Origin: CAYLLN01 sp036496265
GTDB taxonomy: Bacteria > Planctomycetota > Planctomycetia > Pirellulales > Pirellulaceae
Direction of reading: 5' to 3'
DNA: 29,931 bases
Assembly (NCBI GenBank): GCA_036496265.1
Contig: DASXLL010000014.1
Location: 1 to 29,931, forward strand
Positions within the stretch are counted from its first letter, which is position 1, and every line of letters begins with the position of its first letter. The translations under genes and the position numbers were made by a program. Shown in pieces: positions 15,038 through 21,916 of the stretch. Under the pieces are notes generated by a model. That model saw nothing but the letters and a program-made list of their open reading frames with translations. It made no database searches and had not been told where the DNA came from.

Positions 15038-15230
15038 CGCACTGCTCCGTGAGAATTCCGCTCGCCGGCGCGGAGAGATCGACGGTCACATCGCCCGCAG
15101 TCACTTCAATTAACCGGTCGCCTTCGACGACGCGCTGGCCGGGTTTGGCGTGCCAGGCGGAGACGGTAATTGACGCTCCTGGAAGGTCAAGATCGGGCAG
15201 ATGCAGGTTCGGGAGCGGGTCCTCTGTCAC
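14979..15230 (-). CDS. Stand-alone lipoyl/biotinyl-like domain without the modified lysine, 83 aa
   Basis: The whole protein is one biotin/lipoyl-type domain: the half-barrel start LHLPDLDLPGASITVSAWHAKPG, abbreviated here as LPGASITVSAW, then VVEGDRLIEVTAGDVTVDL and SAPASGILTE, ending IGQLLARIQPA. In lipoyl domains the hairpin reads E-T-D-K-A; here the aligned residues are T-A-G-D-V, so Asp47 stands where the lipoylated lysine should be. The start is GTG overlapping the upstream stop as GTGA, which indicates coupling. It is the last gene of the lipB-lipA operon and overlaps the desaturase gene tail by 59 bp. It may be a non-modified structural or decoy domain. Confidence 0.85.
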   Translation of the reverse strand: MTEDPLPNLHLPDLDLPGASITVSAWHAKPGQRVVEGDRLIEVTAGDVTVDLSAPASGILTEQCVKIDEPLTIGQLLARIQPA

Positions 15231-15502
15231 GATCTGATGTTCCGCTTTTGTTGTGACTTTGGAGCGTCACTAACAATCATGGTGATTTTCCTCCACTCCT
15301 GTGGTTCCAATCGTTGCTCCAGAATCGACCAGATGAAGTCGTTCTGTTCGAGCGGTCTCATTCCGGCCAGTTTCGGGCTGATAACACGCAGGTGCAGATC
15401 GTTTACCTCCCCGTCAGTCACATCCACGATGTCGTCGCGACCGCCAAAATGTGCGGCTTGTAGAACGTCCCGGATTTTCTTTTTAATTGAAAGGGCGATC
15501 AT
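15227..15502 (-). CDS. Small protein, 91 aa, BolA-like candidate
   Basis: I do not recognise a named family with certainty. The order of elements resembles a BolA-type fold: an N-terminal helix (SIKKKIRDVLQAA), DIVDVTDGEVNDLHLRVIS with a beta-hairpin, the GM-type turn PKLAGMRPLEQNDFIWSIL leading a long helix, then a final strand ITMIVSDAP. I chose the ATG at 15502 because GAGGAG lies 7 nt upstream; an earlier ATG at 15535 has no such site and would overlap the HEPN gene. It starts 11 bp after the HEPN stop and its own stop overlaps the next GTG. As a small partner of a HEPN protein it could be an antitoxin-like or regulatory subunit, which is inference. Confidence 0.7.
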   Translation of the reverse strand: MIALSIKKKIRDVLQAAHFGGRDDIVDVTDGEVNDLHLRVISPKLAGMRPLEQNDFIWSILEQRLEPQEWRKITMIVSDAPKSQQKRNIRS

Positions 15503-15513
15503 TCTCTTGCTCC

Positions 15514-15957
15514 TCAAACGCTGGCACTGATCCATTGAACCAAGCCGGCTACAGCTTGAATGAAATCGGTTGCCTTTTCAGCATTAATCGGCTCAGCAGT
15601 ATAGCGCCAGTGAGGCGTCCACTGACTTACGTGACTGAAGTACTTTCGGATCCGTCGATCTGCCTGGATCCTGTCAATACAGTCAAGCAAGGTGACCAAC
15701 AAAATAAGCTCGTGTGTAAAAAGGGACCGGTCTTCTCCGATTTGTCGCCGCTTTCTCAGTTTATCGTCCAGCTCATCGAGATTACGGCAATTGAATCGCT
15801 GCATTAACTTCGTCTTCAAAATACATTCTACCGCATAGCCAGCGATATAGACGGCTCCGCGATATCGGCGAGCGCCGATCAGAGATTTCGCGTCCGTCAA
15901 CCGTTCCGCGGACGCTTTGGTTAGCTCGGTGATCCCACCAGGACGACGTTTTGTCAT
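15514..15957 (-). CDS. HEPN-domain protein, 147 aa
   Basis: A helical HEPN-type fold is indicated by the characteristic ASAERLTDAKSLIGA and YRGAVYIAGYAVECILKTK segments. Residues R77 to H82 form an RxxxxH motif (RSLFTH), the catalytic pattern of HEPN ribonucleases, so it could be an RNase. HEPN proteins often pair with a nucleotidyltransferase (MNT) antitoxin; none is present here and the adjacent small gene is different. It lies 25 bp behind lipA on the same strand and 11 bp before the 91-aa gene, so it is part of the lip operon. Confidence 0.85.
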   Translation of the reverse strand: MTKRRPGGITELTKASAERLTDAKSLIGARRYRGAVYIAGYAVECILKTKLMQRFNCRNLDELDDKLRKRRQIGEDRSLFTHELILLVTLLDCIDRIQADRRIRKYFSHVSQWTPHWRYTAEPINAEKATDFIQAVAGLVQWISASV

Positions 15958-15982
15958 TAGTTTGCGGTCGCGGCCAATTCTA

Positions 15983-16957
15983 TTAAAAGACTTCTACCAT
16001 CTCCCTCGCGTGATAGCTGGAGCGGACAAACGGGCCGCTAGCGACCTGTTTGAAGCCGAGCGACTTCGCGGCCTGACCGAGCGCGGCAAATTCTTCTGGC
16101 GGAATATAGCGGACAACGGGCAAATAGTTGTCCGCCAGCGTGCTACTGGGCATGAGGTATTGGCCGAGTGTGAGCAAATCACAGCCGGCGTCGCGAAGCG
16201 CGGCGAGAGTGTCGAATAGCTCTTCGTGTGTTTCGCCGAGCCCCAGCATCAGTCCGCTTTTCGTCTTAATTGAAGGATTGAGCTCCTTCACGCGGCGGAG
16301 CAGCGCCAGCGTCCAACGAAAATCGCTTTTGGGTCCGCGGACTTTGCCGTACAGCCGCGGCACCGTTTCCGTGTTGTGGTTGAACACTTCCGGAGCTGCT
16401 TCAACGATCCGATCAACTGCGGCGATGTTGCCCACGAAATCGGGCGTTAATACCTCAACGGCAGCGCCGGTGCGGCGGCGGATTGCCAAAATGCACTGAT
16501 AAAAATGCTCCGCGCCGCCATCGGGAAGATCATCTCGCGTTACTGATGTCACAACGACGTGCTTCAGACCGAGGCGAGCCGCGGCTTCCGCTAAACGTTC
16601 TGGCTCATCAGCCTCGGGCGCCGCCGGCCGCCCTCGCTCGACCGCGCAAAACCCGCAGGGCCGCGTGCAGACGTTGCCCAGAACCATGAACGTCGCAGTT
16701 TTCTGCGAATAACACTCCATTCGGTTCGGACACTTAGCGTTGTCGCAAACCGTCTCCAGCCGCAGTTCATCTAGCAGGCCAGCCGTGAAATGATTCGCGT
16801 TGCCCTTCGGCACATTCCGCTTCAGCCAGCGGGGAAGTCGAAGCGCCTGGGTGGCACTGGCATCTTGCCAGTGCTCCTTGCGCGCATCCGACATCGAATC
16901 AAGCACTGGCGAGACGCCAGTGCCACCCCGATACATCGGCAAATCAAGCTGCTTCAC
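15983..16957 (-). CDS. lipA: Lipoyl synthase LipA, 324 aa
   Basis: LipA is a radical-SAM enzyme that inserts two sulfurs into protein-bound octanoyl groups. Both iron-sulfur sites are complete: the auxiliary cluster cysteines C71, C76 and C82 (CDNAKCPNRMEC) and the radical-SAM cysteines C97, C101 and C104 (CTRPCGFC). The C-terminal RSSYHA (312-317), whose serine ligates the auxiliary cluster, is present. Residues about 10-37 are unlike other LipA proteins and are encoded by an inverted repeat (16849-16929), a likely in-frame insertion in a tolerant N-terminal region. The GTG start at 16957 overlaps the end of lipB by 14 bp. The gene should be functional. Confidence 0.97.
   Translation of the reverse strand: MKQLDLPMYRGGTGVSPVLDSMSDARKEHWQDASATQALRLPRWLKRNVPKGNANHFTAGLLDELRLETVCDNAKCPNRMECYSQKTATFMVLGNVCTRPCGFCAVERGRPAAPEADEPERLAEAAARLGLKHVVVTSVTRDDLPDGGAEHFYQCILAIRRRTGAAVEVLTPDFVGNIAAVDRIVEAAPEVFNHNTETVPRLYGKVRGPKSDFRWTLALLRRVKELNPSIKTKSGLMLGLGETHEELFDTLAALRDAGCDLLTLGQYLMPSSTLADNYLPVVRYIPPEEFAALGQAAKSLGFKQVASGPFVRSSYHAREMVEVF
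16849..16929. repeat. Inverted repeat pair inside the lipA 5' coding region
   Basis: The left part GGGTGGCACTGGCATCTTGC and the right part GCAC-TGGCGAGACGCCAGTGC-CACCCC mirror each other, with outer arms GGGTGGCACTGGC / GCCAGTGCCACCC. Each side is also a small hairpin of its own (CACTGGC with GCCAGTG around a 4-5 bp loop). The block therefore looks like two inverted copies of one palindrome separated by about 25 bp. It encodes residues 10-37 of LipA without breaking the frame. Confidence 0.85.
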
Positions 16958-17690
16958 GCTGATCGATTTCCGGCGATAGCTCCGCTAACAGCGGATGGCC
17001 GGTGTGCAAGTGATAGCGCTCCAGCATCAGGGCTTCGGCCAGGTGCGTGACAAGCGCCGCTCGGACTTTGCTCATTTTAGTCGGCAACGCCCGATGCGAC
17101 AGGAGTGAGGACATGCTCTGGCCGCCGGCCACTTGCACCCGGCCGAAATGGCGCATGTCGGGGTTCACATTCAAAAATGCTCCGTGCATCGTCACGCCTT
17201 GCCGCACGGAAACGCCCAGAGCCGCCAAAATACCGCTGCGGCCCGCCAGAGCCATGCTCCCCGGCACGGGCGACGGCTTCACGTTGAACTCGATCAGTAA
17301 ATCGGCCAGCGCTTTTTGCAGCCGCCGCATATAGTCGCCGATGGTCCAGCCGTGCTGAGCGAGCGGGACGATCGGATACACCGCGAGTTGGCCGGGAGCG
17401 TGCATAATCGCTCCGCCGCCGCGACTGATATAACGGATTTCGAGCTGCCTCGAGGCGAGCTCTGCCCCCGTAAATCGCACATCCGCCCGCGAGCCGTTCC
17501 GGCCGATCGTGACCAGTGGCGGATGCTTGCACAGCAACATCACGATCCGGCCGTCAGCTCGCGTGCAAGCATCGTAAGCTAGCCGTCGTTGCAGGGCCGC
17601 ACAGTCGTCGAAATCAACCGTGCCCAAAATATGGATATGGACCGGGAAATCGTGCTGCGGCTGTGCTGTATGATCAAACCTGCTGAGCAT
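16944..17690 (-). CDS. LipB-like octanoyltransferase homolog lacking catalytic Cys and Lys, 248 aa
   Basis: The protein belongs to the BirA/LplA/LipB fold. Family marks are HPPLVTIGRNG (56-66), the RGGG...HAPGQLAVYPI box (90-107, H97 kept), GVTMHGAFLNV (165-175) and the FGRVQVAGG segment. In LipB the latter is the PCG motif with the catalytic cysteine; here it is VAGG with Ala188. The lysine before the I-x-x-L-G segment is also replaced: RSGILAALGV has Ile154 at the aligned place. It may thus be a pseudoenzyme or use another mechanism. I chose the ATG at 17690 because upstream residues do not resemble LipB; an in-frame TTG lies at 17795. It overlaps lipA by 14 bp and opens the operon. Confidence 0.85.
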   Translation of the reverse strand: MLSRFDHTAQPQHDFPVHIHILGTVDFDDCAALQRRLAYDACTRADGRIVMLLCKHPPLVTIGRNGSRADVRFTGAELASRQLEIRYISRGGGAIMHAPGQLAVYPIVPLAQHGWTIGDYMRRLQKALADLLIEFNVKPSPVPGSMALAGRSGILAALGVSVRQGVTMHGAFLNVNPDMRHFGRVQVAGGQSMSSLLSHRALPTKMSKVRAALVTHLAEALMLERYHLHTGHPLLAELSPEIDQREAA

Positions 17691-17888
17691 TTCGTTCGCC
17701 GGGGCGAGTGGATCGAAGTCGGCGAGGGGGCGAGAATGTAACAAGCGAATTGCCACGCTCCAAGGGCAAGCTGGCAAGATAGGTAACACAGTCAACGTAC
17801 TTTGGGAAAAAGATTTTCAGCACCGAGCAAAGTCGTTGCCCAGCTCCCCCTCTCCCACTCGCCCCCTCTCCCACTTTAAAACCTCGTC

Positions 17889-18383
17889 ATGGCCAAAGGA
17901 GATAAAAAGAAATCCGGGAAAACCAAAGAGCCGGAAACTCGGCTCGTTTCGGAGAACCGCAAGGCGCGGCACCGCTTTGAAATCCTCGAGACGCTCGAAT
18001 GCGGCATTCAGCTCACTGGTAGCGAGGTCAAAAGCCTCCGCGACGGCAAGCTATCGCTCGACGAAGCATATGGCCGCGTGAAAGGCGGCGACGTCTGGCT
18101 TGTCGGTGCAGACATCGCCGAGTATCCGCAAGCCACTCTGTGGAATCACGTCCCGAAGCGGCCGCGCAAGCTGCTCCTGCGCAGCGAAGAGCGCGAAAAA
18201 TTCGCCAACAAGGCCCACGAAAAAGGCCTCACGCTCGTTCCGCTCCGCATCTATTTCAACGCTCGCGGCCTCGCGAAAGTCCAACTCGGCCTCTGCCGCG
18301 GCAAAAAACTCCACGACAAACGTGAGTCACTAAAAAAGGCCGACAGCAAGCGCGAAATCGACCGCGCCATGCGCCGGAAATAA
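17889..18383 (+). CDS. smpB: SsrA-binding protein SmpB, 164 aa
   Basis: SmpB binds tmRNA and brings it to stalled ribosomes for trans-translation. The sequence has the standard core ENRKARHRFEILETLECGIQ, then LTGSEVKSLRDGKLSLDEAY, and the RIYFNARGLAKVQLGL strand, followed by the basic tail GKKLHDKRESLKKADSKREIDRAMRRK (its start GKKLHDKR is the conserved signature). The N-terminal extension (MAKGDKKKSGKTKEPETRLVS) is lysine-rich. The length is usual. The tmRNA gene is not visible in this window. The next gene, thyA, is convergent, with an inverted repeat in between. Confidence 0.98.
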   Translation: MAKGDKKKSGKTKEPETRLVSENRKARHRFEILETLECGIQLTGSEVKSLRDGKLSLDEAYGRVKGGDVWLVGADIAEYPQATLWNHVPKRPRKLLLRSEEREKFANKAHEKGLTLVPLRIYFNARGLAKVQLGLCRGKKLHDKRESLKKADSKREIDRAMRRK

Positions 18384-18385
18384 TG

Positions 18386-18462
18386 AACCGCGGATTTCGC
18401 GGATGGACGCGGATAACGTGAGAATATTTCCTCTTATCCGCGCTATCAGCGCCATCCGCGGT
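18386..18462. terminator. Inverted repeat between smpB and thyA, bidirectional terminator candidate
   Basis: Outer arms AACCGCGGAT (18386-18395) and ATCCGCGGTT (18453-18462) and inner arms GCGGATAA / TTATCCGC pair across a loop of about 17 bp. The repeat lies between two convergent genes, only 5 bp from the thyA stop, which is where a bidirectional terminator is expected. It has no long T-run, so it may instead be an interspersed repeat that also slows transcription. Confidence 0.65.
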
Positions 18463-18467
18463 TGTAT

Positions 18468-19262
18468 TTATACCGCCACCGGCGCCGGAATATGCGGATG
18501 CGGATTGTAATTCTCGAGCCGAAAATCCTCGTATCGAAAATCAAAAATCGACCGCGCCTCGGGATTGATCTTCAGTGTCGGCAGCGGCCGCGGCTGGCGC
18601 TCCAACTGCAATTTCGCCTGCTCAATGTGATTGTTATAGAGATGCGCGTCGCCAAACGTATGCACAAACTCACCCGGCTCCAAATCCGTCACTTGTGCGA
18701 CCATCATCGTGAGCAATGCATACGAGGCAATATTGAACGGCACACCCAGAAAAACATCGGCGCTCCGCTGATACATCTGGCAAGACAGCCGCCCCTCGGC
18801 GACATAAAACTGAAACAGCAAGTGGCACGGCGGCAAAGCCATCCGATCGACATCCGCCACATTCCAAGCGCTTACGATCAGCCGTCGTGAATCGGGCGTC
18901 TCGCGGATTCGCTTTATACAATCGCTGATTTGGTCGATCTTTCGCCCGTCTGGCGCGGGCCACGACCGCCACTGATAACCATAAACCGGCCCGAGCTCGC
19001 CGTTCTCATCGGCCCACTCGTCCCAAATGCGGACGCCGTTCTCTTTCAGATAGGCAATATTCGTCTCGCCGCGCAAGAACCATAAGAGTTCGTGCAAAAT
19101 CGACTTCAAATGCAGCTTTTTCGTCGTCACCAGCGGAAAGCCGTCGGCCAGGTTGAACCGCATTTGATAGCCAAAAATGCTCCGCGTTCCGGTGCCGGTC
19201 CGATCTGTTTTTGGCGTTCCCCGCTCCAAAATCTGCTGCAGCAGGTCCAAATAAGCTTGCAT
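18468..19262 (-). CDS. thyA: Thymidylate synthase ThyA, 264 aa
   Basis: ThyA methylates dUMP to dTMP with methylene-tetrahydrofolate. The sequence is colinear with the E. coli-type enzyme and has the same length: MQAYLDLLQQILERG, RTGTGTRSIFG, the FLRGETN segment, GPVYGYQWR, the catalytic Cys146 in ALPPCHLLFQFYV, CQMYQRSADVFLGVPFNIA and the C-terminal PAPVAV. I chose the internal ATG at 19262 because it matches the family start; the upstream 43 in-frame codons are not conserved-looking. No folA (dihydrofolate reductase) gene is adjacent. Confidence 0.98.
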   Translation of the reverse strand: MQAYLDLLQQILERGTPKTDRTGTGTRSIFGYQMRFNLADGFPLVTTKKLHLKSILHELLWFLRGETNIAYLKENGVRIWDEWADENGELGPVYGYQWRSWPAPDGRKIDQISDCIKRIRETPDSRRLIVSAWNVADVDRMALPPCHLLFQFYVAEGRLSCQMYQRSADVFLGVPFNIASYALLTMMVAQVTDLEPGEFVHTFGDAHLYNNHIEQAKLQLERQPRPLPTLKINPEARSIFDFRYEDFRLENYNPHPHIPAPVAV

Positions 19263-19420
19263 TCCGCTGTTGTATCCGCGGCCTCTGGGACCGACAAGGT
19301 TGCAGCCGGCCGGGCGAACGCCGCCCGCACCGATTTCAGTTAGCCTCACTGCTCGATATACTTGGCAAGCATATTTCACAAGCAAGTTCATTCGCCGTTT
19401 TTCCGAGGAGTTGCGCGACC

Positions 19421-19645
19421 GTGCCCGATTCGTTCGATCCCTACCGCGAAGCGTTGGTAATGGAAACCGAGACCGTTTGGCCGGCTCAATTTGCCGACCT
19501 GCCCACTGCTGAAAAACATCGGCTGGAGGAAAAGCTCCACGCCGACCCCAAAGTCTGCGGCCACCTCGACTATATCCGCACCCACACCGGCTTCTGTCGC
19601 CAAATTACAGTGACTGACAGCGACGTCCAGCGGCTCAGCTCGTAG
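19421..19645 (+). CDS. Small hypothetical protein, 74 aa, GTG start
   Basis: The frame starts with GTG at 19421, preceded by GAGGAG 10 nt upstream, and reads VPDSFDPYREALVMETETVW and LPTAEKHRLEEKLHADPK, with two Cys further on. The protein is acidic, helical and without a signal peptide. I have seen similar short proteins in related genomes only as hypotheticals and assign no function. The gene ends immediately before a palindrome and lies 75 bp upstream of aroB on the same strand, so it may be cotranscribed. Confidence 0.65.
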   Translation: MPDSFDPYREALVMETETVWPAQFADLPTAEKHRLEEKLHADPKVCGHLDYIRTHTGFCRQITVTDSDVQRLSS

Positions 19646-19662
19646 GGTGGGCTGCGCCCACC
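19646..19662. repeat. Palindrome GGTGGGC-TGC-GCCCACC
   Basis: A perfect 7-bp stem with a 3-bp loop begins directly after the stop codon of the 74-aa gene. The surrounding CGTAGGGTGGGC is repeated at 21862-21883, so this is one family of dispersed repeats. Confidence 0.85.
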
Positions 19663-19719
19663 AACGCACGGTGCCCCCGATCGCACTGTGCTGGCCATTG
19701 TCCCGCGCGCGGTGAATGT

Positions 19720-20811
19720 ATGCCAACCACAATCTCCGTCGCACTCGGCGATCGCAGCTACGAGATTGAGATCAGCCGCGGCAACTTGCGGGGAATTGCG
19801 GCTTTCATCCAGCAGCACCGGCCGTGTAGCCATGCAATCGTCATCACCGACAGCAACGTCGGCCCGCTGTTCGCCCAGCCAATTAATCAGTCGCTCTCCG
19901 CCGCCGGCATTCGCACCGATTTGCTCACCGTTCCCGCCGGTGAAACCAGCAAATGCGTCGCTCAGGCCGAGCAGCTCTGGAACGAGCTCGCCGCGCGAAA
20001 TGCCGACCGCAAAACGGTCGTCATCGCCGTCGGCGGCGGCGTGATCGGCGACCTGGCTGGTTTCATCGCGGCCACCTATGCTCGCGGCCTGTCTTTCATC
20101 CAGATTCCCACGTCACTCCTGGCCCAGGTCGATAGCAGCGTCGGCGGCAAAGTCGGCATCAATCTGCCCGCCGCCAAGAACATCGTCGGCGCCTTCTGGC
20201 AACCCGTCGGCGTCCTCATCGATCTTGACGTATTGCAAACGCTACCCGAGCGTGAATTCCGCTCCGGACTCGCCGAAGTCGTCAAATACGGCGTCATCAT
20301 GGATGCCGAGTTCTTCAATTACCTAGAACAGCATGCCGACGCAATCGGTAGGCGCGACTCTGACCGCCTCGAGCACATCGTTGCTCAAAGCTGCCGCCTC
20401 AAGGCCCTCGTCGTCGCTGACGATGAGCGCGAAGAAACCGGCCGCCGGGCGATCCTCAATTACGGCCACACTTTCTGCCACGCCATCGAACAGGTCAGCG
20501 GCTATGGCCAGTTTCTACACGGCGAAGCGGTCGCCATCGGCATGATTTGTGCTTCTCGGCTGGCCGAAGACTTGGGCTACATCGACGCCGCCATGACTCA
20601 GCGCCAGCAGCAGCTATTAAAGCAGCTCGGCCTGCCCGTGGCGGTGCCGGCGCTTGACGAAAATGCTTTGCTGACCGCCATGCAACATGACAAAAAGACA
20701 GAGAACGGCAAGCTTCGCTTTGTGCTGCCGCGGCAAATGGGACATGTCGAGGTAATTTCCGGAGTCGAAGCGGAACGGGTCAGAAAAGCGTTGCGTATCA
20801 ATCGGAATTGA
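19720..20811 (+). CDS. aroB: 3-dehydroquinate synthase AroB, 363 aa
   Basis: AroB converts DAHP to 3-dehydroquinate in the shikimate pathway. The sequence shows the NAD-binding GGGVIGDLAGFIAATY region, IPTSLLAQVDSSVGGKVGIN with the substrate-site residues, the EVVKYGVI lysine, and metal-ligand histidines in NYGHTFCHAIE and HGEAVAIGM. Length and ends are normal. The ATG at 19720 gives the standard N-terminus. Other shikimate genes are not nearby. Confidence 0.97.
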   Translation: MPTTISVALGDRSYEIEISRGNLRGIAAFIQQHRPCSHAIVITDSNVGPLFAQPINQSLSAAGIRTDLLTVPAGETSKCVAQAEQLWNELAARNADRKTVVIAVGGGVIGDLAGFIAATYARGLSFIQIPTSLLAQVDSSVGGKVGINLPAAKNIVGAFWQPVGVLIDLDVLQTLPEREFRSGLAEVVKYGVIMDAEFFNYLEQHADAIGRRDSDRLEHIVAQSCRLKALVVADDEREETGRRAILNYGHTFCHAIEQVSGYGQFLHGEAVAIGMICASRLAEDLGYIDAAMTQRQQQLLKQLGLPVAVPALDENALLTAMQHDKKTENGKLRFVLPRQMGHVEVISGVEAERVRKALRINRN

Positions 20812-21149
20812 CCGAGTGGGGATCGGAACGGGAGAGGCGGCCTACTAATTCTGCGAAATGCCACTCGCTGTGTGGTGTTTGCATTGCGGAATTCCTGTTT
20901 CACCACTGGATTTGGGGTTCGGGCCTTGCTGTCTAGCAGCTGGCAATGGCCAAGTAATCGCCATAAGTATTTTCTACAAAACATTTTGCGGAAATCCGCA
21001 TGGGGTGCGCCCCTTGGCACATCCGTTCAAACATAAGTAAATGATTATATTAAGACTCCGCTATCACGCGGCTGAATCTTGGGGGATTCGGCAATTGTGC
21101 TGGCATTTGCCGTGCAGCGCTGCGCCATCAGGCGGCAGCAATTGTGGTT
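20812..21149. other. Intergenic region, no supported gene
   Basis: I see no gene in this 338-bp gap before the response regulator. It contains two weak hairpins (GCGGA-AA-TCCGC near 20991-21000 and GGGGTGCGCCCC near 21002-21013) and an A/T-richer patch near 21030-21050 that could hold the promoter of the next gene. No riboswitch or tRNA was recognised. Confidence 0.5.
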
Positions 21150-21782
21150 ATGGACCATAGCACCACCGTATTTGTGCTTGACGATGACGCCGCGGCGCGA
21201 GATTCCGCGCTCGCGCTCGCTCTTTCTAAAGGCTTGCAAGCCAAAGGTTTTGATTCGATCGAAGCCTTTTTGTCCGAGTACAGCCCAACGATGAAGGGTT
21301 GTGTCATCGTGGATGTGAGGATGGCGGGAATGGCCGGCATGGACCTGTTGGAACGGCTGAAAGCCCCCGATGGTTCGCTGCCAGTCATTGTGACTACGAA
21401 CGATGGCGTCGCTTTAGCCGTTAAAGCGATGCAGGCCGGGGCCACCACATTCCTCGAAAAGCCGTGTAGCGAGGAAGAGTTGTGGGTGGCCATCCAACAG
21501 GCCCTCGATCTCGAGCAGACGAAGCATGCCCGTCGCCGCCAGCTCCTGGAGACTCACGAGCGGTTGGCTTCGCTATCGGAAGATGAGATGGAAGTCTTTC
21601 GGCGACTGCTGGCCGGTCACGCTAATAAGCGGATCGCTTCCGATTTCGATATTGGCCTGCGAACCGTTGAGTTGCGGCGAGCCAATATCATGAAGAAGAT
21701 GCAGGCGACGTCCCTGCCCGATCTTGTGCGGCTGGCCATTCTCGGTGGCTTCCTGAAAGCCGATACGCCGGCCGAGGCCTAG
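21150..21782 (+). CDS. FixJ/NarL-type response regulator, 210 aa
   Basis: This is a two-domain transcription factor. The receiver domain has the acidic pocket (D11-D13), the phosphoacceptor Asp55 in CVIVDVRM, Thr82/Thr83 and Lys104 in LEKP, so it should be phosphorylated. The C-terminal HTH (about residues 140-200) is LuxR-like: LSEDEMEVFRRLLAG, ANKRIASDFDIGLRTVELRR, ANIMKKMQA. The layout resembles FixJ. No histidine kinase is adjacent, so it is an orphan here. I chose the ATG at 21150; an in-frame GTG two codons earlier is possible. Confidence 0.92.
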   Translation: MDHSTTVFVLDDDAAARDSALALALSKGLQAKGFDSIEAFLSEYSPTMKGCVIVDVRMAGMAGMDLLERLKAPDGSLPVIVTTNDGVALAVKAMQAGATTFLEKPCSEEELWVAIQQALDLEQTKHARRRQLLETHERLASLSEDEMEVFRRLLAGHANKRIASDFDIGLRTVELRRANIMKKMQATSLPDLVRLAILGGFLKADTPAEA

Positions 21783-21866
21783 ATCGTAACTGGGCGATTG
21801 TAGCTGGGCAGCTAGCGAACGACTTTTGCATTCTGCACAATGCGCGTCTTGGCGCAAGCATCGTAG

Positions 21867-21883
21867 GGTGGGCTATGCCCACC
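21867..21883. repeat. Palindrome GGTGGGC-TAT-GCCCACC
   Basis: This is a second copy of the repeat at 19646-19662, with the same CGTAGG lead-in and 7-bp arms but a different loop. It lies between the response regulator and dprA and could end transcription of the former. Confidence 0.85.
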
Positions 21884-21916
21884 GCCTTCTCGCTCTAGCG
21901 TTTGGCGTTCACGCGT

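Noticed and set aside
17796..17888. Possible tmRNA or small RNA gene before smpB
   Set aside because: The gap is only about 90 bp and has no tRNA-like ends or CCA; no tmRNA is visible in the window.
19263..19391. 43-codon N-terminal extension of thyA
   Set aside because: The internal ATG at 19262 gives the standard 264-residue enzyme; the extension has no similarity to ThyA proteins.
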